From Hoeflea_A sp965228785 (GTDB taxonomy: Bacteria > Pseudomonadota > Alphaproteobacteria > Rhizobiales > Rhizobiaceae): a stretch of 64,000 bases of DNA. Positions 1 to 7,023 of the stretch are shown here, piece after piece. The notes beneath the pieces are model-generated. The model did no database searches, had not been told where the DNA came from, and saw nothing but the letters and a program-made list of their open reading frames with translations. The number at the start of each line of letters is the position of its first letter. Within the stretch, counting starts at the first letter, position 1. Made by a program: the position numbers and the translations under genes. The DNA is taken from positions 1,736,001-1,800,000 of the forward strand of contig CBDDIF010000002.1 of assembly GCA_965228785.1 (NCBI GenBank), read 5' to 3'.

Positions 1-44
1 CCAACAGAGTAGAGATCCGGATCGCGATCGACTAAAGTGAAGCC

Positions 45-329
45 ATGACTATAAGGCTTACGCCCATACAGGAATCCATCGTCAAGCAAGCCATCAAGGA
101 TGGAAAAGTCGAGACGGCGGAGGAGTTTATCACGGTAGCGTTGCAACAGATGCAGCGTGACCTTGAGACAAATCTTGAGCAACGCCTGGGCATGCCCATT
201 GATGATATCAATCGCGAACTGGATAAGGGGCTCTCCGGCGACGCTGTGGCATGGGAGGGCTCAGCTGAGTTTCACGACAAGATGGTGAAAAAACACCGGA
301 CCGTCTCGCGTGGCGGTTCTTCTCAGTAG
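45..329 (+). CDS. ParD-like type II antitoxin
   Basis: A 94-residue acidic/basic small protein whose first third (TPIQESIVKQAIKDGKVETA, then an EEFITVALQQM helix) looks like the short ribbon-helix-helix module of ParD-family antitoxins, followed by a charged tail that would wrap a toxin. A gene in a ParE-like frame starts inside its 3' end (20-bp overlap), the usual antitoxin-toxin arrangement with translational coupling. The family role is to neutralise ParE and autorepress the operon. The partner toxin carries an internal stop, so this antitoxin may now be an orphan. It is close to the left window edge, so its promoter lies only partly in view. Confidence 0.7.
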   Translation: MTIRLTPIQESIVKQAIKDGKVETAEEFITVALQQMQRDLETNLEQRLGMPIDDINRELDKGLSGDAVAWEGSAEFHDKMVKKHRTVSRGGSSQ

Positions 330-603
330 AAACGCAGAAGCCGATCTCGAAGGGATCTGGCTGACATCGGTCTCGGAATACGGCGTCGCTCATGCTGAGC
401 GCGTTGTTGAACATCTAAGCCATATTTTCGATCTTCTCGATCAGTTTCCGGGCATCGGTCAGGACTATCCGCGCCTACGGAAGGATGTTGTCTAATTTCA
501 CGTGCGAACATATCCGTTTCTGGTGTTTTATAAACACGTTCGCGGCGACATTCGCATCGTGCGAATTCTCCATGACAAGATGCGTGTAGAAGATCATCTC
601 TGA
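310..603 (+). pseudogene. ParE-like toxin interrupted by an in-frame TAA
   Basis: From a GTG at 310 the frame encodes a ParE/RelE-fold toxin (LLSRNAEADLEGIW, then FPGIGQDYPRLRKDVV) but meets TAA at 493-495 after 61 residues. Reading through in the same frame continues for 35 more codons with the typical C-terminal part of the family (FHVRTYPFLVFYKH, then IRIVRILHDKMRVEDHL) and ends at TGA 601-603, giving the usual total of about 97 residues. No frameshift is needed, so a single nonsense change explains it. The missing half contains the conserved strands and the arginine-containing IVRILH segment, so the 61-residue product should not be toxic. The GTG lies inside the antitoxin gene. Confidence 0.75.
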
Positions 604-614
604 CGGTTAGTCGC

Positions 615-1154
615 CTAAGTTTCGAACAGCGCCCCCAACGTCTCGTCGTCCATGCGATCGACACCCGACGCGTAGTTCAGTGCGTTCTGGTGATAGAAGC
701 GGGCGTTCACCAGATTTGCAGACCCATTGTCGCGGGTGCCGACCAGCTTTGAGGGTACACCGGCAATGATCGAGTTTTCGGGATATTGGGTTCCCTCCCG
801 CACGATGGTGTGACCGGCAACGATCGAATTGGCACCGATACGGGCGCCATCCATGATCGTCGCATTGATGCCGATCAGGCAGCGATCGCCGATTTCACAG
901 CCGTGCAGTGTCACGTGGTGGGTGATCGAGCAATCCTCTCCGACAACGGTCGGATGGGAATAGCCGACATGAACCATGACGAAGTCCTGAATGTTGCTGC
1001 GAGCGCCGATCCGGATCTCCTGGAATTCAGCCCGCATGACGGCGTAGGGCCAGACGGATGCACCCTTGCTGATGTAGACGCGGCCGTAAATTCGCGCGGT
1101 GTCATGGATGAAAGCCGGGTCGTCCAACACGACGCTCGATCCGATCTGTTCCAT
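615..1154 (-). CDS. gamma-carbonic anhydrase-like hexapeptide-repeat protein
   Basis: 179 residues from the ATG at 1154. The frame stays open upstream to 1400, but that extension overlaps the start region of the divergent cupin gene and does not look like the family. The protein is a left-handed beta-helix made of hexapeptide repeats (IGARSNIQDFVMVHVG, then GDRCLIGINATIMDGARIG). The three histidines that bind zinc or iron in gamma-carbonic anhydrases are present at about H62, H79 and H84 (VHVG, THHVTLHG). Members of this group (PaaY/CaiE/YrdA types) range from CO2 hydration to thioesterase activity, so the reaction is not fixed by sequence. It converges on the toxin pseudogene and is divergent from the ureidoglycine aminohydrolase gene. 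Confidence 0.85.
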   Translation of the reverse strand: MEQIGSSVVLDDPAFIHDTARIYGRVYISKGASVWPYAVMRAEFQEIRIGARSNIQDFVMVHVGYSHPTVVGEDCSITHHVTLHGCEIGDRCLIGINATIMDGARIGANSIVAGHTIVREGTQYPENSIIAGVPSKLVGTRDNGSANLVNARFYHQNALNYASGVDRMDDETLGALFET

Positions 1155-1375
1155 GGCATTCCATCCCTTCAAATGTCTGGCGTCGCCCAAGGCAAGTCTT
1201 GGCAATTGCTGCATAAAATAGCAGATCGCCGTTTCGTGAAAGACCTTGCGACATTTTTTGAGAATTGCCGCAGAAATTTGCTCTAGCATCCCGCAAAAGA
1301 GGTTCTGCGGCGCCGAACGGGTCGGTCCAGCACTGGGGGAGACGCGCCGTGAACCACGTTGCAAAGGACCGATGC

Positions 1376-2203
1376 ATGGCTGAACCTGGCTATTACGCAC
1401 CTTCTGGCGGATTGCCGCCGCAATCGCAGCTGCTTACCGGCCGTGCGGCCTTTACGGAGGCCTATGCGATCATCCCGAAAGGCGTGTTGACGGACATCGT
1501 CACCAGCAAACTGCCTTTCTGGGAGGCCAGCCGGGCGTGGGTGCTGGCACGACCGCTTTCAGGCTTTGCCGAAACCTTCTCGCAATACATCGTTGAAGTG
1601 TCACCCGGCGGCGGAAGCGACCGGCCAGAGACCGACGATACGGCGGAAGCAGTTCTGTTCGTTGTCGACGGAACGTCGACACTGACCATCGGTCGAGAGA
1701 CCCACCGGATGGAACCCGGCGGATTTGCCTACATTCCGCCGGAGACCGACTGGAGTATCCGCAACAGCGGCGACAGCGATCTGCGTTTCCATTGGATCCG
1801 CAAGGCGTATGACTATGTTCCCGGGATTGACGCGCCCGAGGCATTTGTCACCAACGAGAGGCTGATTGAGCCCTCACCGATGCCCGATACGGATGGCAAA
1901 TGGGCGACGACCCGCTTCGTCGACCCGGCCGATATCCGCCACGATATGCACGTGACCATCGTCACGTTCGAGCCGGGTGCCGTCATCCCGTTTGCCGAAA
2001 CCCATGTCATGGAACACGGGCTTTACGTGCTGGAAGGCAAGGCCGTCTACCGGCTCAATCAGGACTGGGTCGAGGTGGAAGCCGGCGATTTCATGTGGCT
2101 GCGCGCCTTCTGCCCGCAGGCCTGCTATGCCGGGGGCCCCGGCAAGTTCCGTTACCTGCTCTACAAAGACGTCAATCGGCACATGAAGCTGGGACGGTTC
2201 TAG
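1376..2203 (+). CDS. allE: (S)-ureidoglycine aminohydrolase, double-cupin
   Basis: 275 residues with two cupin barrels, matching the AllE/UGHYD family (E. coli AllE is 261 residues). The second barrel carries the metal-binding stretch ETHVMEHGLYVLEG and the characteristic ending SYxxYKDxNR-like (RYLLYKDVNRHMKLGRF). The family reaction is hydrolysis of (S)-ureidoglycine, from allantoate, to ureidoglycolate and ammonia, a step of purine ring degradation that needs manganese. The start at 1376 has an AAGGA 8 bases upstream; a GTG at 1349 preceded by GGGGGA is an alternative. No other ureide-pathway gene (allantoinase, allantoate amidohydrolase) is visible nearby, so the gene may work with distant partners or on a related ureido compound. 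Confidence 0.85.
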   Translation: MAEPGYYAPSGGLPPQSQLLTGRAAFTEAYAIIPKGVLTDIVTSKLPFWEASRAWVLARPLSGFAETFSQYIVEVSPGGGSDRPETDDTAEAVLFVVDGTSTLTIGRETHRMEPGGFAYIPPETDWSIRNSGDSDLRFHWIRKAYDYVPGIDAPEAFVTNERLIEPSPMPDTDGKWATTRFVDPADIRHDMHVTIVTFEPGAVIPFAETHVMEHGLYVLEGKAVYRLNQDWVEVEAGDFMWLRAFCPQACYAGGPGKFRYLLYKDVNRHMKLGRF

Positions 2204-2241
2204 GAGGAAATCCGGACACAAGTGTCCATTGGGTTCTGAGC

Positions 2242-2907
2242 CTAATTGGAGGGAACCCCGGCATGTTGCATTGCGACCTTTCGGAAGCGACGCAGTTCCG
2301 TGGGTGACGCATCCTCGCCGGTGAAACTTTTTATGTAGGCTTCCAGAAACGACATTCGGAGATCCATCGGCTCTCGCAGCTCGAGGGCGTAGTAACCGAT
2401 CTGCGTAAAGTACAGCACCCGGGCCCGGATAAACGCGTCCAGATCTTCGAAGCCGTGACGGCGATACATGTCGGTCAGCACCTGAACACGGGAATCATCC
2501 GCTTCGTCGACCCGCCGACGCACATCCGGTGACCGACGCGCCCACTCCCGCACCGCAAAATCAAGGCGCGGATCGTAAATCTCCTCATCCACCCAGCATT
2601 CCGAAACGCTGAGCACCGCTTCGGTGATCGTTTCGGACGGCCGTTGTGCGCGGGCGACGATGCTTGCTGTGTTCTTGTGCTCCCACATGTGCAGAAGCCT
2701 GTCGAGCAGATCCTTCCGGCTTTTGAAGAACCAGTAGAAGCTGGAGCGAGACACGCCCAGGCGCTGCGCCAGGTTCATGACCTTGACCTGTTCGACTCCT
2801 TCGTCAACCAGCATGGTCAGAGCCAACGCAATCCAATCGTCACGCGTCGTCCGTCTGGTATCGGAGGTTGCCTGATTGGTTGGATCGGTCGTTACGAATT
2901 CGGTCAT
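2242..2907 (-). CDS. TetR family transcriptional regulator
   Basis: 221 residues. The N-terminal third holds a TetR helix-turn-helix (about residues 40-65: MNLAQRLGVSRSSFYWFFKS, followed by RKDLLDRLLHMW), and the rest is an all-helical ligand-binding and dimerisation domain. It is transcribed away from the FAD-dependent oxidoreductase gene at 3003, with only 95 bp between them that contain two 8-bp palindromes. TetR proteins usually repress the divergent gene and themselves until a small ligand binds. By position the likely target is the oxidoreductase pair, and the ligand would be its substrate (inference). Confidence 0.88.
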   Translation of the reverse strand: MTEFVTTDPTNQATSDTRRTTRDDWIALALTMLVDEGVEQVKVMNLAQRLGVSRSSFYWFFKSRKDLLDRLLHMWEHKNTASIVARAQRPSETITEAVLSVSECWVDEEIYDPRLDFAVREWARRSPDVRRRVDEADDSRVQVLTDMYRRHGFEDLDAFIRARVLYFTQIGYYALELREPMDLRMSFLEAYIKSFTGEDASPTELRRFRKVAMQHAGVPSN

Positions 2908-2927
2908 GCGGTCAATCGTATCGGTTT

Positions 2928-2947
2928 CTGTACAGTAGTGTCTAGAC
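2928..2947. promoter_or_regulatory. paired palindromes, candidate TetR operator
   Basis: CTGTACAG (2928-2935) and GTCTAGAC (2940-2947) are two perfect 8-bp palindromes with centres 12 bp apart, inside the 95-bp region between the divergent TetR and oxidoreductase genes. The position and symmetry fit an operator bound by one or two TetR dimers. Binding is inferred only. Confidence 0.35.
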
Positions 2948-3002
2948 GATATTTCTTCATTGCGCTATGGTTCCGCGTCAAATCGGGAGGCCGGAGGATC
3001 AA

Positions 3003-5420
3003 ATGGATCATTATCGCGTGGTGGTGATAGGTGGTGGTGTCGTCGGTGCGTCGGTGCTTTATCACCTGGCAAAGTATGGATGGCAGGATGTCTGCCTGAT
3101 CGAGCGCTCGGTGCTGACGGCCGGATCTTCCTGGCACGCAGCGGGCGGGATCCATGCGCTCAACGCCGATCCGAACATGGCGGCGCTACAGGCCTACACC
3201 ATCGATCTGCTGTCGGAGATAGAGAAGGAATCCGGTCAGGATATAGGGCTGCACATGTCCGGCGGGATCACCTTCGCAGCCGCGCCAGATCGCTGGGAGT
3301 GGCTGCAGTCGGCCTACCGGATCTTCCAGACGATCGGCATCGAGGACTGCTATCTGATGACGCCGGCCGAGATCAAGGAAAAGTGTCCCATCATGGACAC
3401 GACCGGGATCATCGGCGGGCTGTGGGCCGATCGCGAAGGCTATATCGACACCACTGGCACCGTCCAGGCCTACGCCGGCGCCGCCAAGAAGAACGGCGCC
3501 AAGGTGATCGAGCACAATCGCGTGCTGGAGCTCAGGCAACGACCCGACGCGAGTTGGGACGTGATCACCGAAAAGGGCACCATCCACGCCGAACATGTCG
3601 TCAATGCCGGCGGGTTGTGGGCCAAGCAGGTGGGGCGCATGGTGGGTCTCGAACTGCCCGTTTCGCCGCTTGAGCACCACTACCTGTTGACCGAGACCAT
3701 ACCGGAAGTCGAAGCGCTGGATTTCGAATTGCCCATGACGGTCGACCTCGAAGGCTTCACCTATATGCGCCAGGACCAGCAGGGCATGCTGGTGGGCATT
3801 TACGAAACCAATGCGCAGCACTGGAGCGTCGACGGCGCTCCCTGGGATTACGGTATCGAGCTGCTGCAGGAAAACACCGACCGCATCGCCGATGAGTTGG
3901 TGATGGCCTTTCAACGCTATCCGGTGCTGGAAAACGTCGGCGTCAAGAACTGGGTCAACGGAGCCTTCACCTTCTCACCCGACGGCAATCCGTTGGTCGG
4001 ACCGGTGCGCGGAGTGCAGAATTACTGGCTGGCCTGCGGCGTCATGGCAGGCTTCCTGCAGGGCGGCGGGGTCGGCAAGACGCTGGCAGAGTGGATGATC
4101 CACGGCGAACCGGAGGCCGATGCCTGGCCGATGGACATAGCGCGCTACGGCGACTTTGCGTCAAACCGCGAATACATCAAACAGACGACCGGCCAGTTCT
4201 ACGCCCGCCGTTTCGTCATGACTTATCCGAATGAGCAATTGCCCGCCGGGCGACCACTGAAGAAGGCGCCGGCGTTCGATGCCATGTCCGCCAAGGGCGC
4301 GATCTGGGGCTGCAGCTGGGGCCTGGAAGTGCCGCTTGTCTTCGCGCCTCCCGGCTTCGAGGAGAAGCCGACGCTGCGTCGTTCCAACGCCTTCGAGCTT
4401 GTCGCCGAGGAATGTCAGGCGGTGCGCGAAGGTGTCGGCCTGCTCGATATCACTGGCTTCTCCCGCTACGAGATCACCGGAGATGGTGCACAGGCCTGGC
4501 TCGACCGGGTGACCGCAGGTCGGCTTCCCGCTCCTGGCCGCGCGCGTTTGGCGCCGATGCTCGGGCATGACGGGCGACTGAAAGGCGACCTCACGATCTT
4601 CAACTGGGGTGACGGCACCTGGTGGATCATGGGTTCATATTACCTGCGCGAATGGCACATGCGCTGGTTCACCGACCACATCGGAGCCGAGGATCAGGTA
4701 ACGGTGCGCGATATCTCCGACGATATTGTCGGCTTCTCGCTTTCGGGCCCTAAATCGCGGGATGTGCTGGCCGCCCTCACCCATCAGGACATCAGCCATG
4801 GGGCCCTGCCCTTTTTGGGATGCGGCCGTATTGATGTCGGCCTGATCCGCGCCCATGTGGGCCGTCTGTCGGTTTGCGGCGAGCTTGGCTACGAAATCAA
4901 TTGCCGGGCGAACGAACATATTACGCTGCGCAACATCCTGCTTGAGGCGGGTGCCGAGCACGGGCTGCGCGAAGTCGGCTACTACGCTCTCAATTCTCTT
5001 CGGCTGGAAAAGAGCTTCGGCATCTGGTCGGCCGAATTTACCCAGGGCTACACTCCCGGCATGACCGGCATGGATCGCTGGATCGACTTCGACAAGGACG
5101 ATTTCGTCGGCCGCGAAGCCGCGCTGAAGGAAAAGCAGCAGAACACCGCGAAACAGCGGCTGGTGACACTTGAGATCGACGCCGCTGACTCCGATGCTTC
5201 CGGCTACGAGCCTGTCTGGCGCGACGGCAAACGCATCGGCTTCATCACCTCCGGCGGCTACGGCCACCACATCGGCAAAAGCCTTGCCATGGCGCTGGTC
5301 GAGCCGGATGCGGCCGAAGCGGGCACCGAACTGACAACCCACCTGGTCGGTGTGGAACGGGCAGCGAAAGTCATACCGGCCAGCCCCTATGATCCGTCCG
5401 GATCGAAGATGCGCCTGTAG
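3003..5420 (+). CDS. dimethylglycine/sarcosine dehydrogenase-type FAD oxidoreductase
   Basis: 805 residues from the ATG at 3003, which has GGAGG directly upstream. The N-terminal half is a DAO-type FAD domain with a Rossmann motif at residues 8-15 (VIGGGVVGASV) and the SSWHAAG motif near residue 45, whose histidine is the covalent FAD attachment site in mammalian dimethylglycine dehydrogenase. A central FAO_M-like part follows. The C-terminal half (from about residue 440) is a GcvT/aminomethyltransferase-like folate-binding domain ending in the GcvT C-terminal barrel. Length and domain order match the DMGDH/SARDH family, which oxidatively demethylates N-methylated glycines and passes formaldehyde to tetrahydrofolate. 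The exact substrate cannot be read from sequence. The TAG stop falls on the first bases of the palindromic element that follows. Confidence 0.85.
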   Translation: MDHYRVVVIGGGVVGASVLYHLAKYGWQDVCLIERSVLTAGSSWHAAGGIHALNADPNMAALQAYTIDLLSEIEKESGQDIGLHMSGGITFAAAPDRWEWLQSAYRIFQTIGIEDCYLMTPAEIKEKCPIMDTTGIIGGLWADREGYIDTTGTVQAYAGAAKKNGAKVIEHNRVLELRQRPDASWDVITEKGTIHAEHVVNAGGLWAKQVGRMVGLELPVSPLEHHYLLTETIPEVEALDFELPMTVDLEGFTYMRQDQQGMLVGIYETNAQHWSVDGAPWDYGIELLQENTDRIADELVMAFQRYPVLENVGVKNWVNGAFTFSPDGNPLVGPVRGVQNYWLACGVMAGFLQGGGVGKTLAEWMIHGEPEADAWPMDIARYGDFASNREYIKQTTGQFYARRFVMTYPNEQLPAGRPLKKAPAFDAMSAKGAIWGCSWGLEVPLVFAPPGFEEKPTLRRSNAFELVAEECQAVREGVGLLDITGFSRYEITGDGAQAWLDRVTAGRLPAPGRARLAPMLGHDGRLKGDLTIFNWGDGTWWIMGSYYLREWHMRWFTDHIGAEDQVTVRDISDDIVGFSLSGPKSRDVLAALTHQDISHGALPFLGCGRIDVGLIRAHVGRLSVCGELGYEINCRANEHITLRNILLEAGAEHGLREVGYYALNSLRLEKSFGIWSAEFTQGYTPGMTGMDRWIDFDKDDFVGREAALKEKQQNTAKQRLVTLEIDAADSDASGYEPVWRDGKRIGFITSGGYGHHIGKSLAMALVEPDAAEAGTELTTHLVGVERAAKVIPASPYDPSGSKMRL

Positions 5421-5688
5421 AGCAGTTTGTGACTGGATACGATCATTTGATGGCTGCAGATCGGCTCCACTCGGCCAGGCGCGTCGCGCAGCGCGATGTG
5501 GTGCATCGGGCAAGCGGCGCAACGCAGCCGATGGGCCGATATGCAGCCACCCTTCGGGCCGGGCGCTTTTGGCCCCCGGCGTCGTTGGCTTGCACTTGTG
5601 GTGGGATGGCACCACGGCGAGCAATCCGCCTAGCCAGAGACCAAAATCGCTGCGGTCAAATGACCGTATCCAGACACAAACTGCTCTA
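5418..5688. mobile_element. 271-bp MITE-like palindromic intergenic element
   Basis: The left end (TAGAGCAGTTTGTGACTGGA at 5418, continuing to about 5450) and the right end (about 5655-5688) are inverted copies of about 33 bp with only three mismatches. The outermost bases are TAGAGCAG and CTGCTCTA. The middle (about 200 bp) has further short GC-rich palindromes and no credible gene, although both strands stay partly open. Size, long terminal inverted repeats and intergenic location between two co-directional genes fit a MITE or a rhizobial intergenic mosaic element. The TA at each end could be a target duplication. The element supplies the TAG stop of the upstream gene, and its right edge touches the AGGAG ribosome-binding site of the next gene. 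Confidence 0.7.
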
Positions 5689-5700
5689 GGAGACCAACAC

Positions 5701-7005
5701 ATGTCGCAGACAGCAGATGCCGTCATCATCGGCGCCGGCGTGATCGGCTCGGCCGTGGCGCTGGAACTCAACCGCCTGGGAATGCAGACCATCTCGGTGG
5801 ACAAGAATCCGGCAGCCGGCTACGGCTCGACCAGCGGATCCTGCGCCATCATCCGGGTGCACTATTCAACCCTGGACGGAACCGCCTTCGCCTATGAGGG
5901 TTACCATTATTGGCGTGACTGGGCCGACTATCTCGGCGTCGAGGACGAACGCGGTCTGGCGGAATTTCGCGAGACCGGTTGCCTGGTCATGTGCACGCAA
6001 CAGAACGGCTATCTGGGCAAACACACGTCGTTGTGCGACGAGCTTGCCATCCCGTATGAGCGCTGGGACGAAGCCCGGGTCAAAGAGAAACTGCCGATCT
6101 ACGACCTGACGAGCTATTTCCCGCCGAAACGGCTCGACGATCCGCAGTTCGGACAGCCGGGCTCGGGCAAGGTCGCGGGCGCCATCTATTTTCCGACAGC
6201 CGGATACATCAGCGATCCGCAGCTTTCCACCCACAACCTCCAGCGGGCGGCCGAGGCCGCCGGTGGAACCTTCCTGTTCAACAGAAAGGTTGTCGAAATC
6301 CCTGTGGTGGATGGCCGCGTGACCGGCGTCAAGCTTGACGATGGGACGGAGATCGAAGCACCGGTTGTCATCAATGTCGGTGGTCCGCACTCGGCCAAGA
6401 TCAATGAGATGGCCGGCGCGCTCGGCGACATGACGATCAAGACGCAGGCCCTGCGCCAGGAGGTCGTGCACGTGCCGGCTCCGGAAGGCTACGACTTCTT
6501 CAACAACGGGGTTGTTGCGTCCGACAACGATATCGGCTGCTACTGCCGCCCGGAAAAAGGCAACTTCATTCTGGTCGGCAGCGAAGACCCGGATTGCGAC
6601 GACCGCGAATTTGTCGACCCAGACGACTACGATCATAACTTTACCGACCAATGGACGGTACAGGCACAGCGCTATGCACAAAGGGTGCCGAGCCTGGGAA
6701 TTCCCAATCGCACCAAGGGTGTGGTCGATCTTTACGACGTCTCAGACGACTGGATCCCGATCTATGACAAGTCCTCGATCGGCGGTTACTACATGGCCAT
6801 CGGCTCCAGCGGCAACCAGTTCAAGAACGCTCCGATCGCCGGCAAGATGATGGCCAATCTGGTAGCCTATTGCGAAGCCGGCAACGACCACGACGCCAAT
6901 CCGCTGCAGTTCGAACTGCCCTATATCAAACGCACGATCGATGTCGGTTTCTACTCGCGCAAGCGGGAGATCAACCCGGAAAGCAGTTTTTCGGTCTTGG
7001 GTTAG
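5701..7005 (+). CDS. FAD-dependent oxidoreductase, sarcosine-oxidase-beta/DAO family
   Basis: 434 residues. The start at 5701 is preceded by AGGAG at 5688-5692; the frame is open further upstream only because it passes through the palindromic element. N-terminal FAD-binding Rossmann motif (VIIGAGVIGSAVALEL, residues 8-23), then GSTSGSCAIIRVHYS, typical of DAO-family enzymes such as the sarcosine oxidase beta subunit, and a C-terminal GxYxAIGSSGNQFKNAP segment that contacts FAD. It lies downstream of the DMGDH-type gene and points the same way, so both probably act on related N-methyl amino acids or amines under the nearby TetR regulator. The intervening element could carry its own regulatory signals. 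Confidence 0.82.
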   Translation: MSQTADAVIIGAGVIGSAVALELNRLGMQTISVDKNPAAGYGSTSGSCAIIRVHYSTLDGTAFAYEGYHYWRDWADYLGVEDERGLAEFRETGCLVMCTQQNGYLGKHTSLCDELAIPYERWDEARVKEKLPIYDLTSYFPPKRLDDPQFGQPGSGKVAGAIYFPTAGYISDPQLSTHNLQRAAEAAGGTFLFNRKVVEIPVVDGRVTGVKLDDGTEIEAPVVINVGGPHSAKINEMAGALGDMTIKTQALRQEVVHVPAPEGYDFFNNGVVASDNDIGCYCRPEKGNFILVGSEDPDCDDREFVDPDDYDHNFTDQWTVQAQRYAQRVPSLGIPNRTKGVVDLYDVSDDWIPIYDKSSIGGYYMAIGSSGNQFKNAPIAGKMMANLVAYCEAGNDHDANPLQFELPYIKRTIDVGFYSRKREINPESSFSVLG

Positions 7006-7023
7006 ACGAGGAACGGGCCGACA

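Noticed and set aside
2212..2258. Small dyads (GGACAC-AA-GTGTCC; GGGTTC...GAACCC) between the AllE and TetR genes
   Set aside because: Loops are too small or too long for a convincing terminator and part of the second dyad lies inside the TetR coding end.
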